Assembly (NCBI GenBank): GCA_963082715.1
Contig: OY720452.1
Span: forward strand, 5,540,953-5,604,952
Origin: Harpalus rubripes
Taxonomy: Eukaryota > Arthropoda > Insecta > Coleoptera > Carabidae
Reading direction: 5' to 3'
DNA length: 64,000 nt
The translations under genes were made by a program, and so were the position numbers. Within the stretch, counting starts at the first letter, position 1. Each line of letters begins with the position of its first letter. Below, piece by piece: positions 56,122 to 64,000 of the stretch. The notes under the pieces are model-generated. The model worked only from the letters and a program-made list of their open reading frames with translations, was not told where the DNA came from and ran no database searches.

Positions 56122-57097
56122 TTTACCTCCCGCTACATTTGGTAAGGGAGGTATAGGGATCATGCTAAAAATCGCATATCGAGATTTTGGTAAATGAGCA
56201 CGTTTTAAGGTGCCAAGAATCCATTTTTAACATTTTCACGATGATGTCTGTGTGTGTGGATCCTCCACTCTAACTCAAATACTATCAATCAGAAAATTTT
56301 GAAACCTTGTATTTCGAACTTTATCTGTAATGGAAAGAGCCCATTAGATTTTGGTGAAAATCGGATAACCGGAAATGGCACTTTACTAGAAGCTCAAAAT
56401 AGTTTTTCCTCGTAAAATACCTTTAATTGTTATTTTTTAGCGATTAATGATATTATAAAAATTAAAGATTATTAAATTTTTTACAGATTTGCATTAATAC
56501 TTTTTTAATATATTTTATGGGTAAGTTTATAAAATTATCTATAATTTAACTGACAGATAAATGTCACCACAGATAAATGTATCAAAGAACTAATCATTTC
56601 AAATTATTAGTAACGTTTTTTTTAAAAAAAAGTAAATAGAACAATAGGCAAGGAATTCAATACAGTTTCCAGCATAAGTAAATAAGTAGGTATGTATTTA
56701 GAACGATTCTCAAAAATGTTTAAGCAAATCCTCATTTTTGGATTAGTGAATTCTATTCTATCCCGGTATTTAAAATTTAATCTTCATTTTATACAGCTCC
56801 GGTGGCTCAATGGTTAGAGCAACGCCTCATGTCATGAGTGCCATCGGGGCTCTGGGTTCGAATCCAACTAAGGCATGGATGTGTGTGAATGTGAACCCAC
56901 TCTATAATTGGGATTTAATCCTGTTGAGGGGTATAAAAAAAAGGTAGTTACTTGGATTAGATTAGACTATATTTTAAGAAATAAACTTTCAAAATTAGAG
57001 TAAAATTCACCAATCCAAAAATAAGGATTAACTTTAACTTTTTTGTGACTCGGGCTGTAAATGGCGGGAGGTATTGTGTTGGCCACGCCAGATTTTT
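56122..57097 (+). mobile_element. T-hairpin element, full copy H (third subfamily)
   Basis: 5' TTTTTACCTCCCGCTACATT with hairpin ACCTCCC/GGGAGGT; 3' GGCGGGAGGTATTGTGTTGG plus CCACGCCAGATTTTTA. It contains the SINE-2 insertion at 56793-56942. Confidence 0.85.
56793..56942 (+). mobile_element. SINE-2, tRNA-derived, with empty site in the window
   Basis: GCTCCGGTGGCTCAATGGTT looks like a tRNA 5' half (A-box TGGCTCAATGG), GGTTCGAATCC is a B box, and a body ending GTTGAGGGGTATAAAAAAA follows. The acceptor and anticodon arms do not pair as in a real tRNA. The collinear copy near 26700 lacks it. Confidence 0.8.
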
Positions 57098-57281
57098 ATA
57101 TACATAAATTTGTTAAATTTTGATTATGGTTTATAGGCCCATTTTAACGGGCATAGAAAAAATAATTTATATATATTTTTTTGTACTGGAATGATTAATC
57201 CAATCGTTTAAGTAATAACAGGTTTTTCAACAAAAATCGATTCAAAAATTACCTTCTCGATTTCGGTTAATCATTAATAGT

Positions 57282-57425
57282 ATATTATGTTATTAGGAGT
57301 AGAAAGCGGTCTTTTTGTGTTGAACCCAGCTATTGCGGCCGAGGCGCTAGCCGAGGCCTGGCAAGCTGGGTAAAACACAAAAAGGGCGTTCTACTCCGAA
57401 TGACATATACTACTTTTTCTTCAAG
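57282..57425. repeat. Fold-back module with FB1-like ends and a different stem
   Basis: TTATTAGGAGTAGAAAGCGG and CTTTTTGTGTTGAACCCAGC pair with GCTGGGTAAAACACAAAAAG and CGTTCTACTCC. The loop is GGCCGAGGCGCTAGCCGAGGCC. The outer TTAGGAGTA and ACTCCGAATGAC match FB1, but the stem does not. Confidence 0.75.
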
Positions 57426-57429
57426 CGTT

Positions 57430-58227
57430 TCAAATAATTTTTTGACATTTTTTTGGAATTTATTTACTTGTAAAATTTGCAATTTTAGTCAAAGCTGGCT
57501 GTGTATACTACAAAACACAAACGATTCAACTGTCAAATAACAATTTTCAATAAGATCTGTGTTGCTGTGGCTACTGCCGCCGCCAGCGGTGAACTAAGAA
57601 ACTAACATTTTTTTACTATTACAACAATAACATTTTTGTACTAGTAAGACAATGAATATTTTCTACAGGGTGTGTACAGTAGCATAATATGCATATTATA
57701 ATACGCTTGAAGAAAAACGTTATTTATTCAGTTTATTGTCATCTATTAACTACAAAAAATGAAATTAAAGCGGGTAGACCATCCGATATGGGACAGGTCT
57801 CATAATCAAAATACTTTAAGATTAGTTTTAAAATGCTACTTATAGATAATAAATAATAATAAATGAAAAGAGATTAGTAATAGAATATATGTTATTTATT
57901 TCGATAGTAGAAATCCCGTACCTTTTGTTGTGAAAGGTACAACAATATGAGAATCCTAATTTATAGAGACAATTTGAACTTTAATACAGCAGAAGGCGGC
58001 CTAGCGAATGTCTAAAATTATGTATATACGACTATAATTCCATAAAAATGATTGCTTTATTTTTAATTATTCACAATTATTTTGCTTTGCCCGATATTCT
58101 AAACGAACAATTAAAAATTCATCAACTCCCTGAATCAATAAAAAATATGTCACATCTTTATTATCATTTACAATATCGGGAAAACATGGTATATTTATAT
58201 AAAAACCTATAAACTATTTTTTTTTAA
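57430..58227. other. Intergenic DNA and fibrillarin 3' flank
   Basis: No gene seen. A minus-strand AATAAA (TTTATT at about 58056) lies ~170 bp past the fibrillarin stop. Confidence 0.4.
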
Positions 58228-61200
58228 TTATTTGGGAGGCGGTCTGAATATTCCAACAACTATCGCATGGTCCCTTTCGTACGGCTCTAACGTGATCTGT
58301 TCTTGCGGTTTTAGCTTATCCGCTTGCAATTTTTTCACTTCTGCAGCGAAGACTGCTTCCGGTTGCGCCGTGGAGTCAATACACGACGCCTTGATGGATA
58401 TAACAAAGTGACCACCGTTCTTCAGGAAGTTCTGTGCGTTGATGGACACTATTCTCGCTTGGTCAGGCTGGGCAACATCGGCGAATATTGTGTCCACCAT
58501 GCCGACAAGCATTCGGTATTTGTGAGGATGGCGCGCGTCTTCAATTATAGGGATGATGTTTGTGCGTTTTTTGGCGACGTTGATTAAGTCACGACCTGAT
58601 CTGTGGGAGAATTCTACCGCGTAGACTAAACCTTCCTGCGAAAGAAAAGAATATTTATTATTATCGAAATATGTAAATTAAATTTGATAAGCCATACTGA
58701 TATATTTTTTATTTGTATCTTAGTAAACAAATAATAATTTATTTAAAATTTATTTCAAGTGATAACAATTGAGGAGCTCTACATAGATAAAGGAAGTAAT
58801 GTTTTCGGTCTCAAAAGTCGATAGAGTTTTCAGTAAGCACGAATTAGGGTCTCCATCCCACAAGAAGTTTTTACTATTTTTACAATTACTACGTTTACAT
58901 GCAGTTTTGAAAACAGGTTTACAAATTGATTTGAAAACAGTTTCGGCGCATGCGCATTTGGCTTATGTAAGTGACAGATTCTCTTCACTCCAAATTCTTC
59001 GTTTGGCCATTATTCCAATTATTTTTCCTACTTTATACCACTACCCACTAAAACTGTCAGTTTATTTATAGGTTACTAACACAAAGTAACACAAAATGAC
59101 AGAAACGTTATGCTATGTACGCATGCGCAATATCGAAACTGAATTTTAAGTGTTTACATGAGTAGTTTTGAAGCTAGTTTTCAAGTCAAACCCAAGAAAT
59201 TTAGTTTCGGTTTTTGGGAACTCAAAACCGTTTTGACGCTGTATAGGGCGCGAGCAGACACGTGACTCGAGCGATTTTGACGTGCTTAGAATCAGCTGAT
59301 TTGTGTGCGCATGTCATTTTGACAAGAACAGTGTCACTTTGACAAGACCAATGTTTTGACTTATTTTGATTTTGAACTGCTAAAATGTTATTATTGTACA
59401 ATTTTCAGGCAGTAAAATACATAAAATTAAAAATACTCACTTCTCAACAGTTCCAAATTAAAATAAGTCAAAACATTGGTCTTGTCAAAGTGAAGTCGTT
59501 CTTGTCAAAATGACATGCGCACACAAATCAACTGATTTCAAGCACGTCAAGGACGCTCGAGTCACGTGTCTGCTCGCGCCCTATACATGGCATTTTCAAA
59601 ACTAAAAACGTTTTGAAAACGGTTTGAAAACTGCATGTAAACTCAGTAAATATATGTCTGTGTGTGTTCCAATTATTTCATCCACAATAACATACCAAAC
59701 TTCCAAAAAAATTATTTTCCGTATTTAAACTTTTTACATTCATAAAAAGTGTTGATTAGATTTTAGGTAAAATTGGACAACCGGAAATGACTTGAGGTCC
59801 ATAACAGTTTATCAAAGACTTTTCAAATTTGGTATTTAATATTTAAGCCTTTTATATTAATATACCCGACATATTAGATTTTTGCCAAAATTGATAAACC
59901 GGAAGTGGTACTTTACTTGAAGCTCTGAACAATTTTCTTGAAAAAATATATTAAAATGATCCAAAACTTCTCAAATTTGGTATTTAAAACTCGTATGATT
60001 ATAAATGGAAACAACGTATTAGATTTTAACTATATATGATAAACCGGATGTGGTACTTAACTTGGAGCTCTTAACGGGTAGAGTCCGTGCGTTTAGAGAA
60101 AAAACAAATCGGCGCACTAGAAGTTGTACTACCCAACTTACAGATGTTGACTATTAATAAACATTTAACTGAATATTTAAAGGTTATTTACGAAACATAA
60201 TATTCATAAACAAGTATACATATAATTATTACTCGCACAAAAGACATTTCATTAAATATCTTTGTCCATATTTATATCTGTAACCTATACGCTACAAACA
60301 GCTGCTACCTGCCATAATATACCATCCCTACTTTCACAAATTGGACCCGCCCGGATGAATTTTGGTCTGTGCGCCGGTTTTTTCTCTAAACGCAAGGACT
60401 CTAGAATTGGACAACCGGAAGTGACTTGAGGCCCATAACACTTTTTAATGAAAAATTATATTAAAATAATCAAAAACCTATCAAATTTGGTATTTAATAT
60501 TTAAGCCTTTTATATTAAGATGCACAACATATTAGATATTTGCTAAAATTGGTAAACCGGAAGTGGTACTTTACTTGAAGCTCTGAATTTTCTTAAAAAA
60601 TATATTAAAATGATCCAAAACTTCTCAAATTTGATATTTAAAACTCTTATATTAGATGACTATATATGATAAACCGGATGTGGTATTTAATTTGGAGCTC
60701 TTAACGGATTTTCTAGGAAAGACAAATTATAATCCAAAATTTCGTATTACAGACTTTTCTATTTATTGGAACAAATTAGATTTTGTTTACAAACGGTCAA
60801 CCGGAAGCGATACTTTACTTAAAGCTCATTGCTATTTAAACATGGAATTGGCGGGAGGTCATGTGCTTGTAATTTGAGATCTTAATTTACCTCAAGATCA
60901 TGTTTAAATATTAGAAAATTATTTACTGGATGTTAATAGAAAAATAAACTTTGATCAACAATTATATAATAGACATTTTAATAGGACGTTTTTGTAGAAA
61001 CGATCAAACTTTAAAATGTAATAACTTATGAATTTGTGGAAGATCAATTATCTAAAGAAGTTAAGAATAGTAAAATAAATTGTTGGAAAAGAAATGATAG
61101 GCGAAAAAATATAAAAATTGTAATCTCACCGGTCCAACGACGTCGGAAACATGGGAAACAGTCGTACCAGAAGCTGCGCCAAGATATAATACTTTGCTAC

Positions 61201-61949
61201 CGGGCGGCATGTAAATCTGATCTACACCTCCCAAAATAGCAGCTGCTAATTTACTTCTAAATGGATTCCACACTCTATATTCTATTTTATTGCCATCGGT
61301 TTCAACAGATATTCTTTTTTCACCGTAAACTTCTGATCCAGGCACTAAATTTAAGGTCACCAATGCATCTTCTTTGCCTCTAGCGATGAAGACGCCTTCG
61401 TGTCTATGAGGTTCGATAACAACTGTTTTGCCTCCTTTGAAACCACCGCCCCCGCTAGGTCGACCGCCTCTACCGCCCCCTCGACCTCTACCGCCACCTC
61501 CTCCACGGCTTCCTCCTCTGAAACCGCCACCTCCACCACCGCGGCCGAAGGATTTTCTGTCTCCACCGCCACCGCCGCCTCCAAAACTTTTGCGGTCACC
61601 ACCGCCTCCAAAACTCTTGCGGTCACCACCGCCTCCGAAACTGTTTCTGTCACCACCGCCTCGGCCTCGTCCACGGCCGTCCCCACGTGGAGAGAAACCT
61701 AAGAAAATTATTTTACGCTACAAACAGCCGCTTCAAAATATAAATAAAGAGCAATAATTGCATTTTAAATTGATAGTGTGTTGAAGAAAAACAATAACAT
61801 ATTTCTGGACAATTAAAATCACAACAGCGTGCAAAACACGATATTGTTGCACATGTTAACCTTAAATTTTGCCGAAAAATACACAAAAACATAACAAAAT
61901 AAACTGAAAATTGTAGAATACATAAGTATTACATACCTGGTCTACCCAT
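58228..61949 (-). CDS. FBL: Fibrillarin (rRNA 2'-O-methyltransferase), 3 exons
   Basis: Exons 61949-61937, 61698-61130 and 58635-58228; 990 nt and 329 aa, the normal size. Exon 1 encodes MGRP plus one base. Exon 2 starts with the Gly/Arg-rich (GAR) domain, including four GGDRKSFGGG-type units, then KTVVIEPHRHEGVFIARGKE, WNPFRSKLAAAILGG and the SAM-binding YLGAASGTTVSHVSDVVGP. Exon 3 continues GLVYAVEFSHRSGRDL, IPIIEDARHPHKYRML, IFADVAQPDQARI, NGGHFVISIKASCIDST and ends LEPYERDHAIVVGIFRPPPK. Fibrillarin is the catalytic subunit of box C/D snoRNPs in the nucleolus and also methylates a histone H2A glutamine. Intron 2 contains four nested elements. The gene is divergent from RNASEH2C. Confidence 0.97.
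58888..59645. repeat. Palindromic element inside copy M
   Basis: GTTTACATGCAGTTTTGAAA and the inverted TTTGAAAACTGCATGTAAAC. The arms include AAAACCGTTTTGA and ACGTTTTGAAAACGG. Itself interrupted by 59246-59583. Confidence 0.75.
59246..59583. repeat. Palindrome, ~125-bp arms, third nesting level
   Basis: TAGGGCGCGAGCAGACACGT and ACGTGTCTGCTCGCGCCCTA, continuing through AATCAGCTGATTTGTGTGCG and GACAAGACCAATGTTTTGAC. A single arm occurs at 16501-16637. Confidence 0.85.
60077..60413. repeat. TIR element inside copy M
   Basis: AGAGTCCGTGCGTTTAGAGA and CGGCGCAC are inverted as GTGCGCCG and TCTCTAAACGCAAGGACTCT. 337 bp, non-coding. Confidence 0.8.
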
Positions 61950-62174
61950 AATTCACTTTTTTCTTAAACAACTAATAATAATATTTCACAATTAAATTTA
62001 AAATATTAATCAAAAACCCACGTGCACTCACACAGCGTCACGGACGCGGAAATTCTTTAGGGAATTTAGTATTTTCCGCAAACTTAGTAAATTTTTTATT
62101 CCAATGTTGGTACAGATAATAATCATACCAACATAATCAAACAGAATTTTTAACAATTTGAATCACCGTCAAAA
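61950..62174. promoter_or_regulatory. Divergent promoter of fibrillarin and RNASEH2C
   Basis: 225 bp separate the two start codons. A perfect E-box CACGTG lies at 62019-62024, about 70 bp from the fibrillarin start, followed by GC-richer CAGCGTCACGGACGCGG. Myc/Max E-boxes are known at nucleolar genes including fibrillarin in animals; use here is inferred. Confidence 0.6.
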
Positions 62175-62690
62175 ATGGCAACAATCCACATTCAAAAAAG
62201 CAAAAATGTGAACGAAAACTGTGAAGACACACCTGTTCATTTGTTGCCATGTAAAATTCACGCTGATTTTGACGCAAAAGTTAAAAGCTATTTCAATCCT
62301 TACATTAAACAAGACGACAATGGAGGTATAACCTCACTTAAATTGGAGGTAAATTTTATTTAAAAACAAATATTTTAGTTTTACATTCATCGTTTCGTGG
62401 CTATCCACTAAAAGGAGCTGAAATAAAATTACCAGAAAACTACAGAGGAATTGTTTTACATGAAAGTATAAAACCTGTAACTGATAATCAAGAAAGGAAA
62501 TTTTTTATTACCAAAGAATTTAGTTCTGTTACTTATTGGAATTGGGATAAAAATCCAACGAAAAATGATATGATTCAACAAGCACTAGATTGGATTGATA
62601 TTTCTGAAGCTGTAAGTTTTCAAAAAATAAGAAAAAACAATTGATAAATTTCTTTTATTTTAGTTACATGCACCAATAACAGAAGAATGA
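62175..62690 (+). CDS. RNASEH2C: Ribonuclease H2 subunit C, 3 exons
   Basis: Join 62175-62325, 62379-62611, 62664-62690; 411 nt and 136 aa. The start MATIHIQKSK leads to VHLLPCKIHADF and KSYFNPYIK. Exon 2 restores VLHSSFRGYPLKGAEIKLPE, GIVLHESIKP and SSVTYWNWDKNPTKND. It ends ALDWIDISEA joined to LHAPITEE. The blocks VH-LPC, SFRG-PL-G and AL-WI(D/L)-(S/A)EALHAP are RNase H2C hallmarks. The protein is a scaffold of the trimeric RNase H2 that removes ribonucleotides from DNA and RNA:DNA hybrids. The first donor is taken as GTATAA at 62326: the next GTAAAT at 62349 would give a 30-bp intron and break the frame. The introns are only 53 and 52 bp. AATAAA at about 62749 is the likely poly(A) signal. 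Confidence 0.9.
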
Positions 62691-62754
62691 CGATACATAT
62701 TTTAAAACCAAATGTGCCTATACTTACGCTCTTTCAAATGTAATTTTAATAAAT

Positions 62755-63555
62755 ATTTAATTTTATTTTGTTTCTTCATTCAGCAATCATTTTACTCCTT
62801 ATCTTTTCTAAAATGTTTATTTGAATAAAATTTATGTACATAAATAAAATAACATGAATCGTATACGAAATTATACTACAAAAATCCATTAAAAACTTTG
62901 TTGCGTTCATAAAATTTATTGAATTTGGTCGAATTATGAGCATCATAATATCTGATCTAAATAAAATTGAGCAATTTTAAAGAAAAATGTTCCTCGAATA
63001 TTTTATCAACGCAACAAAATTATTAAAACACAGAAAAACGTTACAATACACAAAATTTGACTTAGAAATAATCACATAGTAAAAGATTCACAAAAAATAC
63101 CAATACAGTTCTTTCCCAGAGAGAAACGGACAGAAAAGAAAAAAAAAGATATCTTTCCATTATTGAATTCATTTTGCAGTAATTTATTCAAAAGTATTCG
63201 CGAGTATTATTGTTTTTCATATATGATTGTCAAAATTTTCTTTTTTAAAATTTGTCGGGAAATGAAATTTACTACGTGGCAGTAAAAAGTTACAATCACT
63301 TGTCTTTGTTTCATGGCTAGGCAGATATTTTATCAGCCGCGTATATGTAATTAAAATGAAGTCAATAATGTAAAGACAATTCCTAAAGTAAAATTACATG
63401 TGAATCTATGTTCTCAGTAAATATCAATCGTATGGAAGATATAGATCACATATATGGCTCGCTTCCTGGAGATCATGCATATATGTTACTTTGGCATTCG
63501 TAAAAGTATGGTTTAGATGGCGCTGTCAACTGTTCGCGATCGGCAGTCGTTCCCA
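62755..63555. other. Downstream DNA, no gene seen
   Basis: AT-rich, no coding frame or repeat ends recognised. It may include the 3' UTR of a minus-strand gene lying beyond the window, but nothing proves this. Confidence 0.35.
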
Positions 63556-63650
63556 AGTTAGGGGTTGTCCCCCTTGGGGTATTTTTCTGACTTTAGGGGC
63601 AGTTTAGGGGGTTTTATTATTTAGGGGATTGTTTAGGGGGTTTTGTTTTT
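63556..63650 (+). repeat. Cluster of five TTAGGGG-type G-tracts
   Basis: TTAGGGGTTG, TTTAGGGGCAG, TTTAGGGGGTT, TTTAGGGGATT and TTTAGGGGGTT occur within ~95 bp. Non-coding; able in principle to form a G-quadruplex. Confidence 0.6.
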
Positions 63651-64000
63651 GTTATTGGGTGAAAAACAGCCAATATCATTTTTTAGCATCAGCGTGCAAG
63701 AATAGTGTTCAAACAGTTGTATTTGCCTTCTTTATGTATTTACCTTTTATTCAAAGCAGGGGTGAGGGTGACATATCTCTTATAGTCGCTGCCATTAAAT
63801 AAATAAATATTATCTCAATTTTTGGAATAGAGATGTCATTACTGACCGAATTTCGAAGTATAATTTACGTCAAGGGCAAACCAAAGACTCAGGTGTTGTA
63901 TAATCGAAAAGTCGGAGCGGTGAAGGCTTTTTCTGTCTGTATTTTGTGTTCACTTTCCTAGTTCATGATATTATTAAAATTAAATCCAGTACTCTTATAT

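Larger units (their letters stand above)
58790..60867 (+). mobile_element. T-hairpin element, copy M, in fibrillarin intron 2
   Basis: 5' part GTCTCAAAAGTCGATAGAGT and AGCACGAATTAGGGTC; several ~120-bp units with AAACCGGAAGTGGTACTTTA; 3' GGCGGGAGGTCATGTGCTTG, where the tail is cut. Interrupted at 58888-59645 and 60077-60413. Confidence 0.75.

Noticed and set aside
56797..56880. tRNA gene
   Set aside because: A and B boxes are present but acceptor and anticodon stems do not pair, and a SINE body follows.
61428..61757. Proline-rich 109-aa plus-strand frame and other frames at this place
   Set aside because: Antisense and shifted readings of the fibrillarin Gly/Arg domain.
62349..62378. Alternative RNASEH2C donor GTAAAT at 62349
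   Set aside because: It would leave a 30-bp intron and shift the frame into a stop, while GTATAA at 62326 restores the SFRG-PL motif.

Overview
The window is AT-rich nuclear DNA from an insect. The evidence is spliced genes with GT/AG introns, insect-type gene families (an adenosine deaminase growth factor relative and an insect GMC oxidoreductase), a tRNA-derived SINE, a LINE tail and very many small DNA transposons. I cannot fix the order; large TE-filled introns would suit a beetle or a hemipteran.

Six protein genes can be supported. (1) 182-1486 (-): an intron-free secreted ADGF/ADA2-like protein that has lost its zinc and catalytic residues. (2) 9486-15894 (+): a three-exon secreted GMC (glucose-methanol-choline) oxidoreductase of 624 aa whose usual catalytic His is Asp. 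(3) 20863-32265 (-): a three-exon gene for a 141-aa secreted Cys-containing protein, assembled here from splice signals. (4) 44549-55355 (-): ARCN1/delta-COP, nine exons, 516 aa. (5) 58228-61949 (-): fibrillarin, three exons, 329 aa. (6) 62175-62690 (+): RNase H2 subunit C, three exons, 136 aa, head-to-head with fibrillarin across 225 bp. Genes 4-6 are housekeeping genes (COPI vesicle coat, rRNA/snoRNP methylation, genome RNase H2); genes 1-3 are predicted extracellular proteins.

Most of the rest is transposable-element sequence, often nested. The commonest family (called T-hairpin here) has about fourteen copies or pieces. It begins with TTTTTACC and a short terminal hairpin, holds a (TG)n tract or internal tandem repeats, and ends with a copy of the hairpin arm followed by a conserved TGG-CCACAT-AGATTTT tail. 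The hairpin sequence changes between subfamilies while pairing is kept. Other elements include hAT copies with 8-bp duplications, TA-flanked Tc1/mariner-like elements, a TAA-flanked Harbinger-like MITE, two SINE families, a CR1/Jockey-type LINE tail, long-arm palindromes of 0.6 and 1.3 kb, and short fold-back modules with GC-rich dyad loops.

Layout: 0-1.5 kb ADGF-like gene; 1.5-9.4 kb repeats; 9.5-15.9 kb GMC gene; 16-20.8 kb repeats; 20.9-32.3 kb Cys-containing secreted gene with TE-filled introns; 32.3-44.5 kb repeats only; 44.5-55.4 kb ARCN1; 55.4-58.2 kb repeats; 58.2-62.7 kb fibrillarin/RNASEH2C pair; 62.7-64 kb no gene seen.
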